A stretch of 64,000 nucleotides of DNA, taken from contig NSJX01000011.1 of assembly GCA_002286715.1 (NCBI GenBank), forward strand, positions 8,106 through 72,105, read 5' to 3'. The notes below the pieces were generated by a model. That model searched no databases, had not been told where the DNA came from, and saw only the letters and a list, made by a program, of their open reading frames with translations. Shown here in pieces: positions 46,176 through 57,234 of this stretch. The DNA comes from Dentipellis sp. KUC8613. Lineage: Eukaryota; Basidiomycota; Agaricomycetes; Russulales; Hericiaceae. Made by a program: the position numbers and the translations under genes. Every line of letters starts with the position of its first letter. The first letter of the stretch is position 1.

Positions 46176-46608
46176 ATTAGCGTAGTTGTCATTTCTATCT
46201 CTGTGTAGTGAGCTCGAGTGGATATCTATGGTATATTGGTCGGATTTCGTCTGAATATTTTGTTCATATTTTACCTTTGGTGCCAACCTTTTCTTAATCT
46301 GCTTTACTACGTATATCTGTCCTGGATTCTCCACGATGCTAATGCTACGAGGTGTTGCGAGCAAAGTCGAAGGGACGGAATGTGAACTGAGACGGCCGAG
46401 CAATGACCTTGAGGAGCAGTCACGAGCTGGCGGGGGTTTTCATCAACGTTGTTGAAGCTGTGGCTGTTACTTACCACATGATAGACCTAGTAATGGCCTA
46501 AGGCTGTTCAAAGTGCTACACCGCTCTTCTTGCTCACGAGTCGCGTACATGTACACACGCGTTTCCGAATCCCTTCTTCTGTACTTCCTTTCGTCTTAGC
46601 TGGTTCGT
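46176..46608. other. Intergenic region
   Basis: No gene seen. It holds the 3' region of the Zn2Cys6 gene and the promoter of the Sog2-like gene. Confidence 0.6.
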
Positions 46609-49600
46609 ATGGCCGTCTCTGAAGTTGACTTCGCTGCTGGTCGCGTTTCTCCCGGTCCCTTCCAACACAGACGTAGACCATCATCACCACCGGTTGCCTC
46701 AACATCACTCAACCATATCCACATCGCTGAGGCTCTGTTGAGGTCCGAGGATAATGGGGCAACGCTGGACTTGAGCCATAAGGGCATCACGGATGTTGGG
46801 GAGTATGGTGCGGAAGAGCTGGCTGCTATTGGTCGGGAGGACCTTATGGAGGATGAAAGCTCTGTCCTCAGGTGCGGCCCTATTACAGTTCGCTAGGGCT
46901 TATAACTGCCGTGGCCTCTCATAGGGAATGTTGCTGAAACTATACGAACAGGATCACATTGGCTTCAAACCGGCTGGCAACGCTTCCTACGGCCTTAGCA
47001 TTACTGTCGCGTTTACGCTACCTCAATCTCAAGAGCAATTCATTTTCCGTGTTTCCTGACGTGGTCAGTCTCCATCGTCTTCTGTTGTTATTGATCAACC
47101 TGACTTGGTACGCAGTTGACCATCATGCCGTCTCTTGAGGTCTTAGACATAGGGCGAAATAAACTAAAGCGACTGCCTTCTAAGCCCGGTTCGCTGGTCA
47201 ATCTCCGAGTATGTGTTCGGCTACCATTGGACTGGCATGTCGGATTCATGAACGTTTTGCAGGTCTTCTCCATATACAAGAACAGGATAACCAAACTCCC
47301 TCCATACTTGGTCCAGTTCAAGAAACTCAACATCTTGAGGATAGAAGCGAATCCTCTCGAGTGGCCTCCAAAGTCAGTAACCGATGGGCAGGAGCCATCA
47401 AAGGATTGGGTCAAGAGTCTTCAACGATGGATCGAGGACAACAGCCCTGCGTCTGAGCACCGGAAGTTGAGTGATGATTCCTTATTCAAAGAACCCGTCG
47501 AGGATGCTGCCCAAAGGTAATCATACCATCTTCTTCCGTATATGACTTCGGCAGCTTATGAACTGCTGTCTTATAGTGATCATATGAGTGACGCCACGCC
47601 TTCGTTCTTCCAACAGAGGACACGAGCAAACGGATCCACGACCGACAGTGACATTTCCGTCATTTCGGATTCAGAGAGCTCGCGGCTCCCGGCACCCTCG
47701 CCTCGCTCTGATAGACCGCCGCCATTATACCTTGGATCACTACCTCCCGCCAACGGGGACCGAGCTTCATCTCGGTCACCTGAATCATATCTTCCCACCC
47801 CCGAGGGATCCGCCTCTCCCGATGGTAATTCGTCGAACTTCGGAGAGGGTCCCGTACATACTCGGAATGCTTCGTATGCCGGTTCAACTCGTGGCCATTC
47901 TCGCGGAAGTTTGACAGGCAAGAAGAGTCTTCCTGATTTGAGACCCGCGAAGCTACATCTGGGTGCTGAATCAGGGCGGACAGATATGCCTGACATGCCG
48001 TATGGAACTCACCAAGCAGTCTTTGCCTCTGCTCTGAAGGCCAACAAATCTGCGGATAACTTCTCTATTCCATCTCCTCTGTCGCAACGGCAGGACTCTT
48101 CCGAATCTTCAGACGGATTTCCATTTGCTCGTACAGCTCGGCCTATACCTCCTCCCTCGCGTATGACTTCGTCTCCCACACAGTTCGACCAACCTGCACC
48201 ACCCATGGACGTTGAACGCAACTCGTACTTCCGTCGCTTCTCGACTCTTGCTTCTTCCGCTGTCGCCAGTACCATTCCCGAACCACTTCTCATTCTTGTC
48301 GACGCAATTCGTGGCATTCTTTTTGCTGTCTCTCAAATTTATCAATCGCTTCGTCATTATACCGTCTATGCTATCGACGAAAGGCTTTCTTCTGTTCTGT
48401 CGAAGGTCCTGGATCCTGCCAGTGCTTATATGGCTCAATTGATCAGCGCGCTGGATCGCTTTGATTCAATGAGTCGGCGGACAATCCCCACTCCGTCGGT
48501 CTGTCGAGCTGTGGTTCAGAGCTGTAAGGACAATGTAGCGGCGTTCGGGAAAGCTGTTGGCGTCCTCTCTCTGCAGCTCAAGGTCCTTGCCCTACACGAC
48601 GATGTGCGATACACGAGACAGATGCTGCTGACGTTGTATTCTGCTTCAGCGGAGATATCGCACGCCTGGAACACCATTGCATCGCACCTCAATGCCGTCG
48701 AGCCATTCCTCCGAGATCCGCGCCCGCCTCCTGCGACGAAGACACGCAAACCCTCTATGCATTCTCCACTTGTGGGCTCGTTCGATGCGCCTCCTGCTTC
48801 GGCGCCAGCTATGGCCGCGGCCTTCCCACCAGCGTTTCCTCCGGAGTCTCCGACATCATGGAGAACACACATGGCTCGTCGGCATGCGGGCTCCTTCAGC
48901 TACAAGGACGTGGAAATTGGACGATCTCTCCCGTCGTCCGTGGACATTCCTCAATTCCAAGCGGGTGTGGCCACGGGGACAGATACGCCGACCCCCAGGG
49001 CAGCGCTCCGCCAAGCGGGGTATTTCAATGTCCTTTCGAGCGCTTCGATATCGATCCCATCTCCAAGTAGAATGCCAAGCAAGAGTATAGCCTATGCCTC
49101 GAGCATACATTCGCGCCAAGGATCTCAGTCTTCGCTCACCGGGTCTTCTACGAGCGCATCGCCTTCAATGAATGGGCGATTGCCGGTGTTTGACGCTCCG
49201 GCGGATCTTAGCACTTTGGTCGATAAAGAAGCTCTGGATGCCATGACGAAGGCCGTAGAGGCTGCACCGTCTGTCTGGGATATGGTTGACACTGTGTTGG
49301 CTGATATGCCCGAGAGGAAACAAGAGATCAGCGAGACTCTGGAGACTGCCCAGTCCGTAACGGCTCAGCTCAAAGAGAGTATAACCGCTGTTCAAGATGG
49401 TGTACAAGTGGATAGGAAGGCCCTACATGATGATGCACATCTCTTTGTCAAGGTAATATTCACCCGTCTTCTCTTTTCCCTCGTGTTCACAATGAGTTTC
49501 ACTAGACGGTCGTCCAGCTCTCAAACGCCATTCGATCACATGGTGGTTCCCATCCTCTGTCTTCCGTTATACGGACACACATGGTGAAATTGACGAATGC

Positions 49601-49913
49601 GACTGAGGAGTTCGTAATTCTTCTCCATGTCTCATCCTTCTCTCGAGCGCCCAGGCCCTACTCCCCCATGACCATGGTTAGCGGATCGTCGCAAACCAGT
49701 GTCTCGCATCCCGCCGACGATTCGAGACTTGGGCCTAGCCTTTCGAGGAGCCTTAGCCACAGCACGGAGGCGCTACCCACAATGCCATTTGGTTCTCCAC
49801 CACCTAGGGACAGGGATGCGCCACACAGCGCACTTCCCAACCAGTCCTTCAGTATCCCCACACCACCACGCCGTATAAAGAAAGACTCGGCCGACGACAC
49901 CTTGGAGGCTTGA
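46609..49913 (+). CDS. SOG2: Sog2-like leucine-rich-repeat protein of the RAM pathway
   Basis: In yeast Sog2 binds the NDR kinase Cbk1 module that controls polarised growth and cell separation. Exon 1 (46609-46873) ends in SVLR and joins, through a 77-nt intron, to ITLASNRLATLPT; LRR strands continue (LRYLNLKSNSFSVFP, LEVLDIGRNKLKRLP, RVFSIYKNRITKLPPYL, LNILRIEANPLEWPP) over four further exons. A Ser/Pro-rich linker leads to the Sog2 family helical domain (about nt 48270-48720) with EPLLILVDAIRGILFAVSQI and RAVVQSCKDNVAAFGKAVGV. The large exon ends in HLFVK near 49452. After a 50-nt intron the last exon codes TVVQLSNAIRSHGG and VKLTNATEEFVILLHVSSFS before the stop at 49911. All joins checked keep frame. 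The gene is convergent with the PEP7-like gene. Confidence 0.85.
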
Positions 49914-50196
49914 CGCCACTTGATGCGGCCAAATGCCGTCACGACCTTGACGCTCTCTCCTCTCCACGCACTATGTTCATTATTCTCATTGGGTATCCTT
50001 GCAGCATTAGATTATCTGCATATTATATACTACACCATTAGCATCCTCGATTGAAGTCGATTACTTAATTCGCAATATTTAAGGTCGCAGGACCGCCTCC
50101 ATTATCTGATAGTGAACCGGAGACGCACAGTCTGCGTACGATACAGTGACAGGGTGCGAGACACGAAGTGCAAACGTTAACATCTCCATGGAGCTA

Positions 50197-52719
50197 TTAC
50201 TTGATCTGCCCCTTGCCATTGACTGGCAATCCCCCGCTATGCGAGTTGGCCATGATCCTGTCGATCTCGACCTGTATGTCGCGGAGACTTGACTTGAGCG
50301 TCTTGACATCTTCGAACTTTCGATGGGCTTTCGCCTCGTTGATGAAGGATTCAAGAAGTGCCTCCTGTTCGAGCAAAGGCTGAAGTGCGTGTGCAACTTC
50401 GGAGTCTGGATCGACCGCTTGAGCCTCCTGTCGTGGTACAGGAGACGCGGTCGCCTTCTTAGGCTTCGGAAGAGACTAGGACAGATATTCAAGATGGAGC
50501 AAGTGTGTGAAAAGGACGAGCCAACCTGCAAGGGAAACATGTTCTTCTGGAGGAAGGTGTTTGCTCGACTGAGCACGGCGGCTTGGACCCGGTCTTGTGA
50601 GCTACCGGCCCCGGAAGTTGGGAGCTTTCGTATTCGTTTCGCAAGGGCATCGTACTGCGCAAATGCTTCCAACAGGCGCTTTCTGGCGGCTGACGCCTCG
50701 GGTGTGGGCTGATCGTCGTGGCTGTTTCTTCCATTAGTACGCGCCTCTGACGAAACGCTGAGTACCGACCTCAGTGTGAGTAGCAGCTCTTGGAACAGTG
50801 GCAAGGAATCTTCGATCTCCTTTTCCAGGCTGATGAACACATCATACAGCCTGGCGAATGTGGATGCCCCGGCATTCTCGTGAATATACTGCTGGTGCCT
50901 TGAGAAGATCGTCAGCTGCTGCAGACAATGCTGGAAGATGGACGACTGACAGGAGGATAGGCCGGCAGTCTCTGCATATCCTGACACCCTTGAGAAATTT
51001 ATCTTCTTCACCCAGCTCCTCCTTCTCCTTACCTCTTCCATTCACTGTTGGACTACCTCGTTTTCGCACACCGTAGTCGACGCCTTCACCTACCTCCTCT
51101 ATTCGACCAGATTTCGGGTCTACCACGAATAGAAGAGAACAGGTTGCAGGTCGCTGTGGATGCTTTGGTGGAAGAGCGCATATGATTCGCCCACACAACC
51201 GACAATGATGTTTTCGATTGGTGATGGGGTGAAATGACGCGCTGTAAGGGAATGAAGATACTTTCAGTAGCACGAAGGGACCGATGCCGATTCCGAGGAC
51301 GTACGTGCAGAGGGGACACGCGGAAACTGTCGCGTCTTCCTGCCACGGGGTAATATGCTGTTCCGCGGCTGAAAACAAGGGCACTCAGAATCCCGATACG
51401 CGGAAGCCAGCGAAACGACTAGTACCTCGAATGTCGGCTTTACTTCCGGGCGTGACCTGACTTTGCACAACGCCTCGCCATAGATCACCCGCGTCCATGT
51501 TCCGCAGCTCCTTGATGTCAAAATCGAACAGCGACGACATCCGCTTCGACTGACGCGGTCTCTCCACAGCCTTCTTCTCTGATTCCGACCCGAAGTGGAG
51601 ATGAATGAGCTTCTCGAGGCGTCGTTCTAGCCGTGTGCGCTCGACGCGGCCGACATCTCGAAATTCGCGGCGCGCATCGAGGAACTCGTCAGTTCGCGGA
51701 CGGTAGACGCCCTTCGGTTGGAAGCCTGGGCGGTAAGGAGCAGAAGCACGGATGGGCGTGTGGGAGCGAGAGGGAGTTGACGCAGGAGATGCAGAGCCAA
51801 TGGGAGTGGGTGCGCCAGATATGGGCGCAGGTGACGGGGAATTGGCTGATGGGTGCAGCGAATGCTGAAGGAACGTAGTGCGTACAGAGGGATGAGGCAG
51901 ATCCGACGAAATATGCGGACTGTGAGACCTGGAGGCATCATGTCTGGGCACCGGGGTGTGCGTGTGGCTATCTGTGCCCAAGGAACTTGTGGTTCCATGG
52001 GAAGGTGTGTGAGCAATTGGTGCCGGGCGGGTTGTTTCCCGGGGTGTTGGAACTTGGTCAAACTGACGAGCCGATACGGGCGAATCCCGGACAGATGGCC
52101 CCGTGCTAGAACGCAGTGATGACGGGGTTGCGGCCGCGGAGGAATGGCGAGGCGGAATGCGGCGGAACGTTGATATCCTGCGGCTGGTGGTAGGCGTCGA
52201 TGCAGAGGAAGAAGAGCTGGGTATATCCGACGAGCGCCGGCTGGCATCCGCTCGATGGATGCTGGCGGAAGCCAAAGAATCAGGCGGGGTGTGCATCGTG
52301 GCGGCTGTAGTGGATTGGATGGTGCTAACGGTGCCGTTCGTCGGAGTGGCAGAGTGCGGTGGTGAGGGATTTCTATCGGGCTCGCTGATGCGCACAGGTT
52401 CAGTGGATATCTCAAGTACGGGAGGCTCGCGGCCCAAGGAGGAGCGTCTGCGGGTTTTGTCCGAAGGGCGGTAATCAGTCACCGCTTTGCTAGCTTCCGA
52501 ATGAGCTGGGGATGGAAACGGTGCGTGGAATGTAGTGATGCTAGTAGGGCTAGACGGAGGAAGAGGGGATGGTGTGGTGGAGGTTGGCAATGTCTGGTTC
52601 GAGAAATTACGCGAGTGCCTCTTCGACTATGAGAGTCCATTTAATTTTAGCTGGAACGCATGGAGCCGGACGCTTACTCTGTACGCCTGGTATGGCACAG
52701 GTGGCGGAAGGCTTTCCAT
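50197..52719 (-). CDS. PEP7: Pep7/Vac1-like FYVE protein (rabenosyn-type endosomal tether)
   Basis: It is expected on endosomal membranes, where Pep7/Vac1 binds PI3P, Rab5-type GTPase and the SNARE machinery in Golgi-to-endosome traffic. The ATG at 52719 starts a 14-codon exon (MESLPPPVPYQAYR) spliced to a large Ser/Thr/Pro-rich exon that ends ADIR near 51425. The FYVE finger follows over two exons: a CPLC half-site, then RKHHCRLCGRIICALPP, an insertion of about 60 residues (SGRIEEVGEGVDYG and a Lys/Glu-rich stretch), and ICRDCRPIL. A coiled coil follows (LEKEIEDSLPLFQELLLTLR, ARKRLLEAFAQYDALAKRIR). The last exon reads PLLEQEALLESFINEAKAHR and ends in a Rab-binding-like helix DIQVEIDRIMANS; the stop is at 50197. 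Frame is kept at the joins I checked. Confidence 0.85.
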
Positions 52720-53071
52720 GACACTCGCAGCAAGACTCACGATGAGCTCTCAATATCCTACACTTCATCAGCGGAATGACGAAATAAGCTCCCGTGCATA
52801 CGCACCAGGCAAGAAGCGACAAAACTCCTCTCGAGACCTTATATGAAGTGAATATGAGACCTCACAGTTGATGATCTGAGACGATAGAAGAGACAGGAGA
52901 GTGAGAACAGGGAAGGAAAGAGGGAGAGACGAGGACGACGTGTGTCCATAGCTGTAATCCTGTTATGGGCGCCTATTTCGACGGATATATACCGTCGGCC
53001 CGGGATCGGCAAAGGATACGAGTCCTCGACGCCGTCGGACAAACCCTGTAACCCGCTTTCTAGCTGCTAAC
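52720..53071. other. Divergent intergenic region between PEP7-like gene and twinfilin
   Basis: A 352-bp bidirectional upstream region. I see no small gene; a purine-rich run (about 52890-52935) and a TATA-like tatatacc near 52984 (plus strand) upstream of the twinfilin ATG. Confidence 0.5.
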
Positions 53072-54387
53072 ATGTCTGCAACGTCGGGCATTGGCCTTTC
53101 TGAAGAACTCGTCTCTGATTTCTCGCGTGCAGTCACGTCAAGGGACGTCAGATTCCTCAAGATCTCCATTCGCAATGGTCTATACTCGTAGCCGCCTTCT
53201 TTGTGTTCTCCATCTCATGTTATTCCCAAACTCCAGAAACCCTCGTTTCCGATGGTACTTTCCCCTCACAAGCATCTTTGGAATCGGACCTCGCCAAGTT
53301 AAACACCCTACTGGAGGACAATATACCAGCCTATGTGCTCGTACGACTAGATGATCCACCCACTGAATGGCTATCGGTTCACTATGTCCCCGATACGGCC
53401 AAAGTGAGAGACAAGGTGTGACATTCGTTCACGCCACAAAGCTACTTCTCAAGATGGATCTATAATTCTTAGATGTTGTACGCGTCCACCCGCAACACCC
53501 TCACAAAGGGTCTTGGTTCTACTCACTTCACAGATACCATCTTCGCTACGTCGAAGGACGATGTTACCCCTGCCGCCTATGCTGCCCACAAACGTCATGT
53601 CGCCGCTCCGGCTCCCATGAGTGCTCGCGAGAAAGAGATGGCCGATGTCCTCGCCGCTGAGAAACAAGCTGGTGGGGGTGCCTATGGGAGCAGCAGAGCG
53701 AGGCAGAACCACATTGGGACTGGCGTTGGCCTGAAGTGGTCCCCAGACGTCGAGGATGCTGTCAAGGAGCTCGCTACTGCAGACAATCGTCTGGTGACAA
53801 TCGTAAGTCCCGCTCGTCTGTCAGACGTTCATTGGCTTACACTTTGAAGACCATCGATCCATCTTCGGAGACGGCTGTTCTGAAGGGCACTGAGGACTCG
53901 ACTGCCGATGAATTGGGGGATAAGCTACCTCCGTCAGACCCGAGTGAGTACTCTTCAGCAGGGATGCTTGTGTACGTACCTAAGTCTCCTCTTCCTAGCG
54001 TTTGCTTTCTTCGCCTGGTCGCCCGCCGGTCGTCAGCGCCAGATCGGTGAGTCGCCCTCAACCAGCCTCGGCTACATTTGTTAGCGTGCTAAGCAGAGTA
54101 ATATAGTCTTCATCTATTCTTGCCCTTCATCGTCACCGATCAAGCATCGCATGCTCTATTCTTCCGGCTCTTCATCCGTTTACCAGGCGGCCAAAGCTCT
54201 TCTTCCCCCCAACCTGCTTGCGGGCCGCAAGATAGAGACGTCGGACCCCAAGGAGCTCAATGACTCCCTCTTGCAGGCCGAACTTGCACACAGTAACAAC
54301 ACTAGTCCCACGCCCACACCAGGCGTAACAGAAGAGACGAAGAGCTTTGCGAGGCCGAGAGGGCCAGCAAGAAGATATGTACACTGA
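53072..54387 (+). CDS. TWF1: Twinfilin (two ADF-homology domains)
   Basis: An actin-monomer and capping-protein regulator in the cortical cytoskeleton. The start MSATSGIGLSEELVSDFSRA opens the first ADF-H domain, which continues over an intron as ETLVSDGTFPSQASLESDLA, then AYVLVRLDD and WLSVHYVPDTAKVRDKMLYA. The second ADF-H domain includes GLKWSPDVEDAVKELATADN, FAFFAWSP and IFIYSCPSSSPIKHRMLYSS in successive exons. The tail after the domain ends in RPRGPARRYVH, matching the basic tail that binds capping protein and PIP2. There are five or six short introns; the first has a donor gtctat. Total length about 340 residues is normal for the family, and no damage is seen. Confidence 0.88.
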
Positions 54388-54752
54388 AGAATATTGTGCC
54401 AGCCATACTGTACTTGTGATTTTTGAATCGGAAGCTGACGAAATAACATTATGTACTGTACATGCACAGGCAGCTTGACCTTTGCCACCCGAGGAGTTCT
54501 GTCTGGTATGTGTCGTTGAGAAGGTCATGAGACCGCCTTGATCCGGAAACAGCAGCAGACGCGACCGCGGTTCGGACAGGATACCGTGAACGTGTATTAC
54601 CCCAGTAAGGCAATCGCAGAAGTCACCTGCAGCCATGGAACGACACGGGCGCAGGCATGAGCCTCGGCAGGGCTTTAAATGATCTTTCCCTCCGTATCCA
54701 GCGTCCGAACACTTTCCCCCAGCTGTGTCGTCGTCATCTAGGAGCACTCGGG
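54388..54752. other. Intergenic region
   Basis: No gene seen between twinfilin and the first CoA-transferase. The sequence up to 54752 should hold the CoA-transferase promoter and the twinfilin 3' end. Confidence 0.55.
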
Positions 54753-56886
54753 ATGTTGTCGAGACCGTCGAGAGCCGCCGCCACCTCCCACGTGCTTCGC
54801 CCACTACGCCGCGCTACAGCTGGCATCCACCCCACAGTCCTTCTCCGCATTCGCTTCTATGGAACGCCCGCGGACATTCCCGTGCCGAAAACGAAGAAAG
54901 TCTGGGATTCGGTGGACGAAGCTGTGAAAGATGTGAAGTCAGGCGACGTCCTCTTGAGTGGAGGTAAGCAAGCTGCGTTGCACCCGGCCTGATACGAGCG
55001 AATTTGACGGAATTCTGGTCCAGGCTTCGGATTGTGCGGGACACCAGGTACGTGAGGCGGGAGAGGAGTTCGCATTCGTGCCTTGATTTGCAATTCGCAG
55101 ACACTCTGATTGGTGCACTGGCCAACAGACCAGAGGTGACCGAGCTCACTGCCGTGTCCAACAACGCGGGGTCCGGGCAGAATGGGCTTGGTACGCATCA
55201 TTTGTGGTGATGCAACCTGAATATTACTAAAATTTCAAACAGGTAAGCTGTTGCATTCGGGGCAGATCGACAAAATGATGGCCTCGTACATCGGAGGGTA
55301 TGTGGCTACCAGTAACTTTGAGCCGCAGATTACTGAGGAATTTTCATGCCATCTCAGAAACAAGCATTTTGAGTCTCTGTATCTGCAAGGAAAGATCTCG
55401 CTTGAGCTTATACCGCAAGGAACGCTTGTCGAACGAATGCGGGCGCATGCTGCTGGTATCCCTGCGTTCTATACCCCGACAGGTGTTTCCACGGCAGTGG
55501 AAGGTGGTTCTATACCCGTGCGCTATAACGAAGGTGGCATGTCAAAGGGTGTGAAAGTGCCAGGCACTAAGAAAGAGGTCAAAGAATTCAACGGGCGTAA
55601 ATACGTCCTTGAGCCGGCGATAGAAGGTGACGTTGCCTTCGTGAGGGCGTGGAAAGTAGATGAAGTTGGCAATACAGTGTTCAGGTGAGTCGAAGGATGT
55701 CGTGAAGAGCTGCTGTTTCTGAGAGCATGGTCACTGCAGGTATACGGCAAACAACTTCAGCACGGTAATGGCAAAAAACGCAAAGCTCACTATTGTGGAG
55801 GTGACCAGCATATTTTGAATTGGAGCGGGCGTCGTCTGACAATTATATAGGCAGAAAACATTGTACCCGTGGGCTCTCTTCAGCCGGATCAGATTCACCT
55901 TCCTGGCATCTATGTGGACCGCATCGTAAAAGCGACTGCGGAGAAGAAGATTGAGATTCTTACTGTCGCGGAGGATGCTTCATCTGAGAACGGGAGCAAT
56001 GAGAAGTCTGCTGCTCTGGATCTCCGACACAGAATTGCGCGGCGTGCGGCCAGAGAACTCAAAGATGGCTACCATGTCAACCTGGGAATTGGGATGCCTA
56101 CGCTGGTGCCCGAGCACTTGCCAGCTGGCGTGCGCGTGTGGCTGCAGAGTGAGAATGGCATTCTTGGTATGGGTCCGTACCCCACCCGCGACGAAGTCGA
56201 TGCGTATGGAGTTTTCTCGCTGCTTCGTCGTATCATGAGTTCATTGTGACGTTGCCAGCGATATCATCAATGCGGGGAAAGAGACTGTCACTCTCCTTCC
56301 TGGAGCGTCTGTCTTTGGTGAGTGACGCATCGACTACGTTGCGGGGATAGAGTGGCTCACTCGAAGATACACAGACTCCAGCGAGTCGTTCGCAATGATC
56401 CGAGGAGGTCACATTGACGTCGCTATTCTGGGGGTGAGTATGAGAAAATGCGTCTAGTGCGCGAGGCGACGCTGATTGGGTCTAGGCCATGCAAGTGTCC
56501 GGTGCAGGCGATATAGCGAATTTCATGATTCCAGGCAAGCTGGTCAAAGGCAAGTTGGCCCAGACTGTGGAGTGACTCATACTGACGGTAACATAGGCAT
56601 CGGCGGGGCGATGGATCTGGTGTCGAACCCCGACAACACGAGGGTTATCGCCGTGCTGGAACACTGTGCCAAGGACGGAAGCCCGAAGATTCTAAAGGAG
56701 TGCACTCTTCCGCTGACTGGCGCGCGGGCCGTGAGCCAGATCATCACTGAGCTGGCCGCGTTCGACGTGGACCGGGAGAGGGGGGGTCTCACGCTGATCG
56801 ATGTTGCGGAAGGGGTGACGGTAGATGAGGTCAGGGCGAAGACGGGGTGCGACTTCGCGGTGAGGGACACACTGGGGAAATTTTAG
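54753..56886 (+). CDS. Succinyl-CoA:3-ketoacid CoA-transferase, copy 1 (mitochondrial)
   Basis: Transfers CoA from succinyl-CoA to acetoacetate (SCOT, OXCT family) in mitochondria, or acts on related short acids. The N terminus ([20 protein letters not shown]) is Arg/Ala-rich like a mitochondrial presequence. The alpha half has [47 protein letters not shown] and GVSTAVEGG. The beta half has [20 protein letters not shown], then [12 protein letters not shown] with the catalytic Glu, [17 protein letters not shown] and [12 protein letters not shown]. About ten introns of 45-60 nt; the one before GIGGAMDL uses a GC donor (gcaagt) where copy 2 has gtatgt. The gene is open throughout and followed 350 bp downstream by copy 2 in the same orientation. 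Confidence 0.92.
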
Positions 56887-57142
56887 ACGTTGCCATGCGG
56901 GGTGCGGGGAGATAGAAGGATGTATATTAACATATTGCGGGGGGAATTGGAATTTTGTGGCCGAGGAATGTGGGGGAGACGGCAGACAGCATAAAGTCGG
57001 GGGCGGGACGGCAAGGCGGCAGGACGGCGGGCGGAAGCGGACGACGGTGATTGGCTGGTCGAGGCGCGAGCACGGCCGAGCTCTCAAGTTATCGCGATCG
57101 CTGCAGCTCTGGAATACCTTTGCTCTCTGAACAACCCCCGCC

Positions 57143-57152
57143 TATATATAAG
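57143..57152 (+). promoter_or_regulatory. TATA box of CoA-transferase copy 2
   Basis: tatatataag in C/T-rich sequence about 90 nt upstream of the ATG at 57235. A strong TATA match suggests a highly expressed or inducible gene. I see no equivalent box just upstream of copy 1. Confidence 0.55.
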
Positions 57153-57234
57153 CTCCAGACCATGTCCCGCTCCCCGCCCCTTTCGTCCCCTTTTCTTCCT
57201 TCTTTCCCCGCCTTCCCCGGCGTGAGTCGCCACC

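Noticed and set aside
51627..52474. Long frames on both strands inside the PEP7-like large exon
   Set aside because: Shadows of a Ser/Thr/Pro-rich disordered coding region.
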